Below, piece by piece: positions 17,754-27,133 of a stretch of 64,000 bases of DNA (position 1 is the first letter of the stretch; every line of letters starts with the position of its first letter). The notes below the pieces were generated by a model that had not been told where the DNA came from, searched no databases, and worked only from the letters and a program-made list of their open reading frames with translations. Location: contig NC_013061.1 in assembly GCF_000023825.1 (NCBI RefSeq), forward strand, positions 62,001-126,000, written 5' to 3'. Both the position numbers and the translations under genes were made by a program. This DNA is from Pedobacter heparinus DSM 2366 (GTDB taxonomy: Bacteria > Bacteroidota > Bacteroidia > Sphingobacteriales > Sphingobacteriaceae).

Positions 17754-19145
17754 ATGGGATGTGGAAGTTGTTCTACAGGTGGCGGATGCGCCCCCGCAGG
17801 TTGCAAAAGTAATGGCTCGTGCCTTACAGGTGGCTGCGGAAAAATGGAAGTTTACGATTGGCTGTCCAATTTGGATATGCCTTCAAATTATAAGCCTTTT
17901 CCGATCATTGAAGTTAAATTTAAAGGCGCAAGAAAAGAATTCTTTGTCAATCATGACAACATTTATCTGGAAATCGGTGAGCTGGTTGCAGTTGAAGGCC
18001 CTACAGGAGGCTACGATATAGGTCATGTATCCTTAACAGGAGAGCTGGTCAGGATGCAGATGAAACGTAGAAAGACCAATGCTGACCAGGTAACCAGAAA
18101 GGTTTACCGTAAGGCAACAGAAGCGGATGTGGAAAAATGGAAAGTGGCCAAATCTATGGAGTGGGAAACCATGCATAAAGCCCGGACACTGGCCTTGGAC
18201 CTCCGTTTATCTATGAAAATAAGTGATGTGGATTATCAGGGCGACAAAACCAAGGCTACGTTCTTTTATACAGCTGAAGGGCGTGTAGATTTCAGGGAGC
18301 TGATCAAGAAAATGGCCGAAGCTTTCCGCATCAGGATAGAAATGCGGCAGATTGGCATGCGCCAGGAAGCGGGCCGTTTGGGCGGTATCGGATCCTGCGG
18401 CAGGGAGCTGTGCTGCTCTACCTGGCTAACGAATTTCAAAACCGTGTCTACCGCTGCGGCAAGGTACCAGAACCTGTCTTTAAATACGCTGAAGCTGGCA
18501 GGCCAGTGCGGTAAGCTCAAGTGCTGCTTAAACTATGAGCTGGATACTTACCTGGATGCACTGAAGGATATCCCTGATCGTGTGGATAGCCTGCAGACCG
18601 AGATTGGGGTAGCCAGACATCAGAAAACAGATATCTTTAAGAAACTCATGTGGTTCAGCTATCCGAATACGGAAGACTGGATCCCATTAAAAGTAGACCG
18701 TGTAAAAGAAATCATGGCCATGAACAAAAAAGGCCAGAAACCGGTTAACCTTAAAGAGGAAGCGGTTGAGCTGGTAACCACCGCTGTATTGGATAAAATT
18801 CCTGATTACGAAAATGTTGTGGGCCAGGACAGTTTAACCCGCCTGGATGATAAGCCCAGGAACAAGGGCAATAAAAACAACCGGAATAACCAGAACCGCA
18901 ATAAAAACAATGCAGAGCGGAATGATAAGACTGCGAGACCGGATAAACAGCCAAAACCTGCTCAACAAACAAAAAACAGGCCTGAAGGCAATAAAAAGGA
19001 AAATGTGAATGCCGGACAGCCTGGTGGAAATGCAGGGGCGCAGCCAGGTACAGGACAAGCTAACGGCGGCCAACCCTCGGGCAACAGAAACAACAGGAAC
19101 CGGAATAACCGCAGGAAAAAGCCAACCGATAAGCCTACGAAATGA
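17754..19145 (+). CDS. ricT: PSP1-domain protein RicT (YaaT family)
   Basis: Protein of 463 residues. A cysteine-rich leader (MGCGSCSTGGGCAPAGCKSN, then SCLTGGC; six Cys in the first 30 residues) precedes the PSP1 domain at about 50-290, which includes GRLGGIGSCGRELCCSTWLT and LAGQCGKLKCCLNYEL, also cysteine-rich. The last 110 residues are Asn/Lys/Gln/Gly-rich and probably disordered (KPRNKGNKNNRNNQNRNKNN). In Bacillus, RicT works with RicA and RicF in an Fe-S-containing complex that influences RNase Y and mRNA maturation; in Bacteroidota its partners are unclear. It overlaps gldH by 4 bp. Confidence 0.92.
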   Translation: MGCGSCSTGGGCAPAGCKSNGSCLTGGCGKMEVYDWLSNLDMPSNYKPFPIIEVKFKGARKEFFVNHDNIYLEIGELVAVEGPTGGYDIGHVSLTGELVRMQMKRRKTNADQVTRKVYRKATEADVEKWKVAKSMEWETMHKARTLALDLRLSMKISDVDYQGDKTKATFFYTAEGRVDFRELIKKMAEAFRIRIEMRQIGMRQEAGRLGGIGSCGRELCCSTWLTNFKTVSTAAARYQNLSLNTLKLAGQCGKLKCCLNYELDTYLDALKDIPDRVDSLQTEIGVARHQKTDIFKKLMWFSYPNTEDWIPLKVDRVKEIMAMNKKGQKPVNLKEEAVELVTTAVLDKIPDYENVVGQDSLTRLDDKPRNKGNKNNRNNQNRNKNNAERNDKTARPDKQPKPAQQTKNRPEGNKKENVNAGQPGGNAGAQPGTGQANGGQPSGNRNNRNRNNRRKKPTDKPTK

Positions 19146-19612
19146 ATAGATGGATAATTCTACTTCTGTTTTTTGCTGTTTTAGGGCTGCTTTTTAGTGG
19201 CTGCGACCTCAATAATATAGCGGACAGCAACCAGACCATGCCGGCACGTAACTGGAGTTATGCCGATAAGGTGAAGGTGATGGTTGACATTACCGATAGC
19301 AATAAATTATATAACATCTATTTTAAACTGCGCCATACGGCAGATTACAGATATTCCAACATTTTTATCCTGCTAAATGTAAAAACGCCAAAAAAGAAAC
19401 GGAGCCGGCGTTATGAGTTTAAACTGGCCCAGGCCGACGGGCAATGGAACGGATCAGGATCGGGCAATTTATATACCTATACTTTCCCTTTGCTTACACG
19501 TTTTAAGTTTCCGGCGCCAGGTCGCTACGAGCTGGAACTGGAGCAGAATATGAGGGACAATCCCCTGAAAGAGATCAGTGATGCAGGAATAAAGGTCTCT
19601 TTAATTAATTAA
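19142..19612 (+). CDS. gldH: Gliding motility lipoprotein GldH
   Basis: Lipoprotein of 156 residues with signal peptide and lipobox LFSGC (Cys at about 21). The rest follows the GldH pattern (WSYADKVKVMVDITDSNKLY, LYTYTFPLLTRFKFPAPGRY, ELEQNMRDNPLKEISDAGIK). GldH is required for gliding in Flavobacterium johnsoniae and is present in many Bacteroidota, including non-gliding ones. The start overlaps ricT by 4 bp (ATGA), and its stop overlaps that of the convergent murF by 4 bp. Confidence 0.9.
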   Translation: MNRWIILLLFFAVLGLLFSGCDLNNIADSNQTMPARNWSYADKVKVMVDITDSNKLYNIYFKLRHTADYRYSNIFILLNVKTPKKKRSRRYEFKLAQADGQWNGSGSGNLYTYTFPLLTRFKFPAPGRYELELEQNMRDNPLKEISDAGIKVSLIN

Positions 19613-20910
19613 AGCAAGGGCATCAGTTGCTCCAATGCCATTCCACGCGACCCTTTAAGTAAGATCAGGGCATTTTTTAGCGGGTTTGTTTTCAAAAATG
19701 CAGCTGCCTCTGCCGGGGTGGCAAAAAAATGGCCCTTGTGGTTTTGTTTCGCATGGTAAAAGTGTTTTCCAATAAAAATAAGCGTAGCAATATCTAGCTT
19801 TTCTGCCTGTTCAATAATGTTCAGGTGCTGTTTGGCCGATTCTTCCCCCAATTCAAACATATCTCCGATAATCACCGTTTTGTTGCTGCCCTTTAACAAT
19901 TCAATATTGGTTAAGGCTGCAGCCATACTGCTTGGATTGGCATTGTAAAAATCGCAGATCACGGTGTTACTGGCGGTTTTGGTTAACTGTGAGCGGTTGT
20001 TGTTGGGGAAATAGCCCGACAGGCCGGCATTGATCTCTACCGGGCTTACTTCAAAAAACTGGCCGATACATACGGCAGCAAGGATATTTTCAAAGTTATA
20101 AGCACCGGTTAAGTTTAAGGCGATGTAGAATTCGCCGGCCTTGCTTTGCCAGGAAAGTTCAATAAAGGGATCTGTTTTTAAGAGCTTTCCAGCTACCGTA
20201 TTGCTGCTTTCAGTACCATAATAAACAACTTTGCTCAATTGCGCTTTTTCGCTCATCTCTAATAAATAAGGGTTGTTGCGGTTGATGAACGCAAAACCCG
20301 AATGCTGCTTCAGGTAAGCAAACAGTTCTGCTTTCCCCTTTTTTACCCCTTCAAAGCCGCCAAATCCGTCCAAATGGGCCATGCCAATATTGGTGATCAG
20401 GCCATGTGTAGGCTGGGCTATGCCACAAAGAAATTCAATCTCCTTTTGATGATTGGCACCCATTTCTATCACAGCCATTTCTATTTCGGGTCCAAGGGAC
20501 AGGATAGAAAGCGGAACCCCGATATGGTTATTCAGATTGCCCCTGGTGGCAAAGGTTTTGTATTTGCGGGAAAGCACGGCATTGATCAGTTCCTTCGTGG
20601 TGGTTTTGCCATTACTACCTGTAAGGCCAACCACGGGGATATGGAGTTGCGAACGGTGATGCCTGGCCAGGTCCTGCAGGGCGGTCAGTACATCGCTAAC
20701 CAGCAGGCAACGCTCATTGGTTTGATAAGCTTCATTATCGATGATGCTGTATGCTGCACCAAGCTTCAGGGCCTCTTCTGCAAAGGTGTTGGCATCAAAT
20801 TTTTCGCCTTTAAGGGCAAAAAAAAGACAACCAGGTACAATATTCCTTGTATCAGTACATACAGTGCTGTGGTTGAGGTAATGCTGATATAGGGAGCCTA
20901 TGCTTGTCAT
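19609..20910 (-). CDS. murF: UDP-MurNAc-tripeptide--D-Ala-D-Ala ligase MurF
   Basis: Mur ligase of 433 residues that adds D-Ala-D-Ala to the UDP-MurNAc tripeptide in the cytoplasm. N-terminal domain at about 1-95 with CTDTRNIVPGCLFFALKGEK; ATP-binding P-loop VGLTGSNGKTTTKELI at about 99-114; central motifs EMAVIEMGANHQKEIEFL and GLITNIGMAHLDGFGG; C-terminal domain VICDFYNANPSSMAAALTNI with the DxYNANP motif. Length and motifs are complete. It faces gldH convergently. Confidence 0.97.
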   Translation of the reverse strand: MTSIGSLYQHYLNHSTVCTDTRNIVPGCLFFALKGEKFDANTFAEEALKLGAAYSIIDNEAYQTNERCLLVSDVLTALQDLARHHRSQLHIPVVGLTGSNGKTTTKELINAVLSRKYKTFATRGNLNNHIGVPLSILSLGPEIEMAVIEMGANHQKEIEFLCGIAQPTHGLITNIGMAHLDGFGGFEGVKKGKAELFAYLKQHSGFAFINRNNPYLLEMSEKAQLSKVVYYGTESSNTVAGKLLKTDPFIELSWQSKAGEFYIALNLTGAYNFENILAAVCIGQFFEVSPVEINAGLSGYFPNNNRSQLTKTASNTVICDFYNANPSSMAAALTNIELLKGSNKTVIIGDMFELGEESAKQHLNIIEQAEKLDIATLIFIGKHFYHAKQNHKGHFFATPAEAAAFLKTNPLKNALILLKGSRGMALEQLMPLL

Positions 20911-21028
20911 ACGTTAAAGTTAAAGCAACAAATTTATTCTAATGAACCCTAAACAAAGAATAATCTTTATTATTTTGGTATATTAAACAAGTATAGCCGG
21001 CCATCAAGAATAGTAATAACGAATCCAG

Positions 21029-23518
21029 ATGATAAAATACTTTCTGTACCCCTTTTTGTTGTTATGGATGGGCGTTTTTACTGCGGAGGCACAGGTGAAA
21101 TCACCTGATGAGTTTCTCGGTTATGCTTTGGGCAGTAAATTTACGGCTCATGATAAAGTGCTGGACTATTTCAGGTACCTGGGCAAAGCAGGTAAAAATG
21201 TGCGGATTGTAAATTATGGGAAAACATATGAGCGAAGGGAATTGCTGCTGGCCATTGTATCTTCCAAAGAAAACCTGGACAACCTGGAGCAGATCAGAAA
21301 AAACAACCTGATTTTGAGCCGTGGGCAAAAGATAACGGGGAAACAGTTTAAACAACCGGCTATCCTGTGGCTGAGCTATAATGTTCATGGCAATGAGGCC
21401 AGTCCGACAGAAACGGCCTTAAAAACTTTATATACCTTGGCCGAGGCCAGGACAGGTAACATACAGGAATGGCTAAAACGTACAGTGGTGATTATTGACC
21501 CCTGTCTGAATCCTGATGGCAGGGAGCGCTATGTAAATTATTTTAACAGTGTAAGCGGTCTTAAACCGAACCCCGATCCGATGGCAAGGGAGCATGTAGA
21601 ACCCTGGCCCGGGGGGCGTAGCAACCATTATTATTTTGACCTGAACCGCGATTGGGCCTGGCAAACCCAGGTAGAAACGCAGCAGCGCCTGGTGTTATAC
21701 CAGGAATGGATGCCACAGGTACACGTAGATTTTCATGAGCAGAACTACAATGAGCCTTATTATTTTGCACCTGCAGCAGAGCCGATACACCAGGATATTA
21801 CAGCCTGGCAAAAGGAGTTTCAGGTAACGGTAGGCAAAAACAATGCAAAGTATTTTGACCAGAAAGGCTGGTCGTATTTTACCAAGGAACAGTTTGACCT
21901 GCTGTACCCCTCTTATGGGGATACTTATCCCTTGTACAATGGGGCTGTGGGAATGACTTATGAGCAGGGTGGAATAGGGGCTGGCCTGGCTGTAACTACC
22001 ATTGATGGGGATACATTGACCTTGAAAGACCGGATAGACCACCATTATACCGCAGGAATGGCAACGCTGGAAACCGTGGCCCAAAATGCAGACCGCCTGC
22101 AGGAAGAGTTTAGAAAATACTTTGAAAAGGGGATGCTTGTCCCGCCCGGAATTTTTAAAACATACATCGTAAAAGGGAGCAATACTGGTCGTTTAAAGCG
22201 GATGGCTGCGCTTTTAAAGAAAAACCAGGTCGAATTTGCTTTCGGGGCAGAGGGAACTGTAAGTGGTTACAACTATGAAACAGGTAAGGTTGAGCCCTTT
22301 AAAATGGAGCGGAATGACCTGGTCGTAAACCTGCAGCAACCCCGTGCCGTGCTGGCCAATGTGCTGTTTGAACCGCAGACAACGGTAAACGACTCCAATA
22401 CTTACGACATTACAGCCTGGGCCCTGCCTTATGCCTACGGTTTAAATGCTTACGCCTTAAAAGAATCCATTAAGGGCAGGTATCCGTTTATGGAAACGGA
22501 ACAGGCTGTCGTTGCCCTGCTGCAGCGACCCTATGCCTGGATATTGCCCTGGAATTCGCTGGATGATGCCAAAGCATTGATTGCCCTGCAAAAAACAGGG
22601 GTTAAGGTAAGGGTAGCCGAGGAAAGCTTTAAGGTAAGTGGCCGGACCTATGATCCTGGGACCTTATTGGTTTACCGCTCCGAAAATGAACGTTTGGTTA
22701 AAGACGTTTCAGCAAAAATTGCCGCGGTCGAAAAAATAGCTAAAGTAGCTTTTTATCCTGTAGCGGGGGGCTTTGTGGACAAGGGAAAAGATCTGGGTTC
22801 TTCTGTTTACAGGGCCTTAAATGTGCCTAAAGTAGCCATAGTTGCCGGAGCAGAGAGTTCGGCCCAAAGTATGGGCGAGATCTGGCATTTTTTTGAACAG
22901 GAACTGGATTTCCCTTTAACCACGATTGGCTTGGATGATATTGGCAACCTGGATATCAATAAAGTGAATACCCTGATTTTTCCGGATGGGGCGTATGGGG
23001 ACAGTATTGGAGAAAAGCTGCAGGAATGGATAAAGATTGGCGGCAAACTGATCCTTTTTGAGGATGCCATATTGAGTGCTGCGGGTAAAAAACCGTTTGA
23101 CATCCAGAAGAAAGAATATTTTAAGGATGAACTGCCGGTTAATTCTATCCCAAAATATTTGAGCAGGAAACAAGCCAATTTATCCAATGCCATTCCGGGG
23201 GCAATTTTTAAAGTAGAACTTGACCATAGCCATCCCATATCAGCCGGACTGGGAAACTACTATTATACGTTAAAGACTGATGACAAGCTGTATGAATTTC
23301 TGAAAAAGGGCTGGAGTACCGGTATTTTGAAACCTGGGAGTTATATGGCCGGTATTGCCGGTGAAGGCGTGCTGAAAAAACTGGGCGCAGGAATGCTTTT
23401 TGGTGTACAGCCTGAAGGGAAAGGCTGTATTATCTACATCGGGGCGAATATCCTTTTCCGCTCTTTCTGGGAAAATGGGAAACAGATGTTTGCCAATTCT
23501 ATTTTTTTAGTGAATTAA
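21029..23518 (+). CDS. Secreted M14-family zinc carboxypeptidase
   Basis: Metallocarboxypeptidase-like protein of 829 residues with a signal peptide (MIKYFLYPFLLLWMGVFTAEAQ). The M14 domain occupies about 30-350. Zinc ligands are in YNVHGNEASPTETALKT (HxxE, about 118-121) and HVDFHEQNYNEPYYF (second His), and MTYEQGG supplies the catalytic Glu. The C-terminal half contains a class I glutamine-amidotransferase-like fold (PKVAIVAGAESSAQSMGEIW, LIFPDGAYGDSIGEKLQEWI, GGKLILFEDA) as in other large M14 proteins of Bacteroidota. It probably cleaves peptides or peptide cross-links outside the cytoplasm. It stands alone; 471 bp separate it from the next gene. Confidence 0.9.
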   Translation: MIKYFLYPFLLLWMGVFTAEAQVKSPDEFLGYALGSKFTAHDKVLDYFRYLGKAGKNVRIVNYGKTYERRELLLAIVSSKENLDNLEQIRKNNLILSRGQKITGKQFKQPAILWLSYNVHGNEASPTETALKTLYTLAEARTGNIQEWLKRTVVIIDPCLNPDGRERYVNYFNSVSGLKPNPDPMAREHVEPWPGGRSNHYYFDLNRDWAWQTQVETQQRLVLYQEWMPQVHVDFHEQNYNEPYYFAPAAEPIHQDITAWQKEFQVTVGKNNAKYFDQKGWSYFTKEQFDLLYPSYGDTYPLYNGAVGMTYEQGGIGAGLAVTTIDGDTLTLKDRIDHHYTAGMATLETVAQNADRLQEEFRKYFEKGMLVPPGIFKTYIVKGSNTGRLKRMAALLKKNQVEFAFGAEGTVSGYNYETGKVEPFKMERNDLVVNLQQPRAVLANVLFEPQTTVNDSNTYDITAWALPYAYGLNAYALKESIKGRYPFMETEQAVVALLQRPYAWILPWNSLDDAKALIALQKTGVKVRVAEESFKVSGRTYDPGTLLVYRSENERLVKDVSAKIAAVEKIAKVAFYPVAGGFVDKGKDLGSSVYRALNVPKVAIVAGAESSAQSMGEIWHFFEQELDFPLTTIGLDDIGNLDINKVNTLIFPDGAYGDSIGEKLQEWIKIGGKLILFEDAILSAAGKKPFDIQKKEYFKDELPVNSIPKYLSRKQANLSNAIPGAIFKVELDHSHPISAGLGNYYYTLKTDDKLYEFLKKGWSTGILKPGSYMAGIAGEGVLKKLGAGMLFGVQPEGKGCIIYIGANILFRSFWENGKQMFANSIFLVN

Positions 23519-23989
23519 AACTTTAATGATTTAGGTATTCCTAATAGCAAGTCCTCACATAGTTCACACATTCTACACACTTTCTTCACAAAAAGGTACC
23601 TGTTTGTGGGTTTGGTGTGAAGGATAGGTGAACCAGGTGTGAAGAATGACTTTCTTTGTGAAGAATCCGGTTGGAAATATATCCTGGTAGATCAGCAAGC
23701 ATAAGAGAACGGGCTGAATTTTACTTTATTGTTGTGCGGATGTTAGGAAGTGTTAAAAAAAGTTAAAATTTTGAAATTCAAACTGTTTGGCTTTCTGTTT
23801 GGTTTTTTGTTTTGTTATAGCAGTTTTTTGTAAAATAATATTCCGAATTAAAACTTTTTTCAGTTATTTGTTGTTTAATTGATGTGTCACTGAAGTGTCA
23901 TATATAGGTTGAACTTACTGAATATGTTATGCTTGCATATCAAGTTTGGTATATTTGATCATTATTAACTAACCTAAATTTTTTATCTA
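23519..23989. other. 471-bp gene-free stretch upstream of the SusC gene
   Basis: I find no convincing coding sequence. It holds two copies of GGTGTGAAG (23614-23622 and 23636-23644), an 11-bp inverted repeat TTCTTCACAAA / TTTGTGAAGAA (23582-23592 and 23655-23665), and an AT-rich stretch leading to a -7-like promoter element. This may be the control region of the SusC/SusD operon. Confidence 0.5.
23950..23957 (+). promoter_or_regulatory. Candidate Bacteroidota -7 element for the SusC/SusD operon
   Basis: TATATTTG matches the Bacteroidota -7 consensus TAnnTTTG and lies 33 bp before the SusC ATG. No clear -33 TTTG box is present at the expected distance, so an activator may be needed. Confidence 0.5.
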
Positions 23990-26900
23990 ATGAAAAAACT
24001 TCTACAAAGTTTGTTCATTTTTGTGTTCGTTGCAGGAGCAGCTATGGCACAAGATCGGACAATTACTGGTACGGTTACAGGAAAGGACGACGGATTGCCG
24101 GTTCCTGGAGTTTCCGTAAAAATTGTTGGTACACAGAATGGTACTTCAACAGATGCAAATGGTAAGTACGCCCTCAAAATTTCTTCGGGTGCAGCTTCAA
24201 TCGAATTCTCTTCAATTGGTTATTTAACACAAACCATTGCTGTCGGCTCTGGTAATGTGGTAAATGCAGCTTTAGCTACTGATGCGCAGCAACTGGGCGA
24301 GGTGGTAGTTACAGCTTTGGGTATTTCCAGGGAGAAAAAATCGTTGGGATATAGTGCAACCACACTTAAGTCTGAAGACCTGACCAAGGCAAGAGAAACA
24401 AATGTTTTGAACTCTTTAGCTGGTAAAGCAGCAGGTGTACGTGTAAATGCCCAATCTGGAACGCTTGGCGGAGCTTCAAAAGTAGTAATCAGGGGTGTAA
24501 ACTCTTTAGATGGCGGTTATCCATTGTACGTTATTGATGGTTTAACTGTTACAGAATCTAATGCTGTTGGTGGAACAACGGCAACCAACGTCGATTTTGG
24601 TAACCGTATTGGTGATTTAAGCTCTGATGACATTGAATCGATGACTGTGTTAAAAGGTGCTGCAGCAACAGCATTGTACGGAGCCAGAGCAAGAGATGGT
24701 GCGATCATCATTACTACTAAACGTGGAAAAAAAGGAGCTCCAAGCTCTATTGATATCAATTCTTCGTTTCGCTTTGAAAACCCATTGGTGTTGCCTGAAC
24801 TTCAGAATGAATATGCTCAGGGAAATAAAGGAGTGTACCAGTTAACTGCAACAAACGGATGGGGACCTAGAATTTCAGATGTTCAAAATCAGACATTCCC
24901 TAACTTTTTAGGAAATCAGGTGACATTGCAGGCCTATCCTGATAATGTGAAAGACTTTTTTAATACAGGTACAGCAATCATGAACAATATTTCGTTTGCT
25001 GGTGCCGGAGACAATTCTGACTACAGGGTTAGTTTTTCAAGTGCAAATGAAAAAGGAATCATTCCTCAATCCACATTAGACAGGTATACACTTTCTTTAA
25101 ATGCAGGAAAAGAATTTAGTCCGAAACTTTCATCAAGGTTTACCGGTTCATATACCAATCTTAAAGCTGATGGAAGACCTGCACAAAGTTCAAATAATAC
25201 CAACGCAATTGTTTCTACTATTTATGGCCTGCCCAGAACTATTGATATCAATTTGCTGAAAAATAATTTTGAGGATAAAGAAGCAGGTACCCAGATCTTT
25301 TTAAGTCCTAACCGTAATGGTAATAACCCTTACTGGGTGATGGAGTATAACAGGAACAGCAACTCTGTAGATCGTTTTACCGGAACTTATAACCTTACTT
25401 ATAAACCTTTAGACTGGATTACCATCAGCAACAACTTTGGTGCTGATATATATACAGAAAAACGCCAGCTCTTGGTGAGAAAAGGTACTGCAGGTTTTCT
25501 GCAAGGTAAATTTACCAATTTTGACCTGCTGAGTAAACAGATTAACGACGATTTAATTGCCACTTTAGAACAGAATAACCTGGTAAAAGATTTTAAATTT
25601 AAACTGATTGTGGGTGGTAACATTAACCAGCGTTTAAATCAAAGCACCAATATTGAGGCTGTTGGTTTAACCGTTGATCAGTTATACAACTATACCAATG
25701 CTTCCAGTAAAAACCCGACTTCAATTTATACACAAAGAAGATTGCTGGGTTTGTATAGCGCCTTAAGTGTGAACTATAAAGATTACTTATACCTGGATGT
25801 AACGGGTAGAAATGACTGGACATCTACACTTCCTATCGCAAACAGATCATACTTTTACCCATCAGTGAGCGGAGCATTTATTTTCTCTGAATTGTTGAAA
25901 GATAAAAATATGGATTGGTTAAGCTATGGAAAAATCAGGGCCAGCTGGGCGTCAGTAGGTAGTGATTTGGAGGCATATAAACTGGATTATCAGTATGACC
26001 CGATTTCAACAGTATTCTTACAGTATGTTTCTTCTACCGCAGTAGTTTTTCCTGCCGGACCAATTTCGACAGCGTTTACTGCGCCTAAAATATTACCAAA
26101 TCCAGAGCTAAAACCACAGAAACAAAATTCTTATGAGCTGGGTACAGAGTTGAAATTTTTACATAACCGCATTGGTATTGACTTTGCTTTTTACAATAAC
26201 TTAACAAAAGATCAGCTGATCCCAATCGATGTACCTATTGCAACAGGATATTTTGCCAAATATGTTAATGCGGGTGCAATCAGAAATAAGGGTATTGAGG
26301 TGGCTTTAAATCTGGTTCCGGTAAAAACTAAGGATTTTGACTGGAATATTGATTTCAATTTTGGAAAGAACAAACAGACTGTTGATGAACTGGCGCCTGG
26401 ATTGATACAATACAGTCTTGCCAGCGGTTATAGTGGATTGTCAATTAAAGCCGAAGTTGGTGAGCCTTTTGGCTTATATGGCTCTAAATGGTTAAGAGAT
26501 GACAATGGTAATTTTATAATTGATGAAGATAATGGCCAAAAGATTGCTAAAACAAACCAGCGTTTGGGTAATATTTATGCCGACTGGACTTTGGGTATCA
26601 ATAACAGTTTTAATTATAAAGGGTTTAACCTTAGTGCATTGATCGATATTCGTAAAGGCGGTGTGTTTTATTCTGGAACTGTGGCCAATTTACGTGGTGG
26701 TGGTTTAGCAAAAGAAACCGGTGGCGACAGGGCTCCTATTGTAGTTCCTGGTGTTAACCTGGTAAGTCCCGGACAGTACAAGCCGAACACTACTCCAATG
26801 ACCGCTCAGGATTATTGGGTCTGGGAATCGAGTACAACCAATACAGAAGGTAATGTTTTTGATGCCGGTTTTGTTAAGCTAAGGGAAGTAAGTTTATCTT

Positions 26901-27112
26901 ATGTCATTCCATCCAAAGTATTTAAATCAGGATTTATCAGAGGTATTCAGCTGGGTGTTGAAGGGAGAAACTTATGGTTAATTAAAAGCCATGTGCCTCA
27001 TGTTGATCCTGAGCTTAACTTTTTTGGTGCAGGTAGTGTTGGGGAAGGTGTTGAATTCAACAGTATTCCTACAACCAGATCGTTTGGTATGAATTTAAGG
27101 TTGACCTTGTAA
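23990..27112 (+). CDS. SusC/RagA family TonB-linked outer-membrane receptor
   Basis: Outer-membrane transporter of 1,040 residues. Signal peptide MKKLLQSLFIFVFVAGAAMA; carboxypeptidase-regulatory-like domain at about 25-100 (TITGTVTGKDDGLPVPGVSV); a TonB-box-like segment (LGEVVVTALGI) at about 102-112; plug domain with VVIRGVNSLDGGYPLYVIDG and MTVLKGAAATALYGARARDG; a 22-strand-type barrel to the C-terminus, which ends SFGMNLRLTL. There is no STN domain, so unlike the receptor at 1-3229 it does not signal through FecR. With the SusD gene 21 bp downstream it forms an import pair; no glycosidase is directly attached, so the substrate may be a peptide or a small glycan. Confidence 0.96.
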   Translation: MKKLLQSLFIFVFVAGAAMAQDRTITGTVTGKDDGLPVPGVSVKIVGTQNGTSTDANGKYALKISSGAASIEFSSIGYLTQTIAVGSGNVVNAALATDAQQLGEVVVTALGISREKKSLGYSATTLKSEDLTKARETNVLNSLAGKAAGVRVNAQSGTLGGASKVVIRGVNSLDGGYPLYVIDGLTVTESNAVGGTTATNVDFGNRIGDLSSDDIESMTVLKGAAATALYGARARDGAIIITTKRGKKGAPSSIDINSSFRFENPLVLPELQNEYAQGNKGVYQLTATNGWGPRISDVQNQTFPNFLGNQVTLQAYPDNVKDFFNTGTAIMNNISFAGAGDNSDYRVSFSSANEKGIIPQSTLDRYTLSLNAGKEFSPKLSSRFTGSYTNLKADGRPAQSSNNTNAIVSTIYGLPRTIDINLLKNNFEDKEAGTQIFLSPNRNGNNPYWVMEYNRNSNSVDRFTGTYNLTYKPLDWITISNNFGADIYTEKRQLLVRKGTAGFLQGKFTNFDLLSKQINDDLIATLEQNNLVKDFKFKLIVGGNINQRLNQSTNIEAVGLTVDQLYNYTNASSKNPTSIYTQRRLLGLYSALSVNYKDYLYLDVTGRNDWTSTLPIANRSYFYPSVSGAFIFSELLKDKNMDWLSYGKIRASWASVGSDLEAYKLDYQYDPISTVFLQYVSSTAVVFPAGPISTAFTAPKILPNPELKPQKQNSYELGTELKFLHNRIGIDFAFYNNLTKDQLIPIDVPIATGYFAKYVNAGAIRNKGIEVALNLVPVKTKDFDWNIDFNFGKNKQTVDELAPGLIQYSLASGYSGLSIKAEVGEPFGLYGSKWLRDDNGNFIIDEDNGQKIAKTNQRLGNIYADWTLGINNSFNYKGFNLSALIDIRKGGVFYSGTVANLRGGGLAKETGGDRAPIVVPGVNLVSPGQYKPNTTPMTAQDYWVWESSTTNTEGNVFDAGFVKLREVSLSYVIPSKVFKSGFIRGIQLGVEGRNLWLIKSHVPHVDPELNFFGAGSVGEGVEFNSIPTTRSFGMNLRLTL

Positions 27113-27133
27113 AAAATTAAAAACACGAATGTT

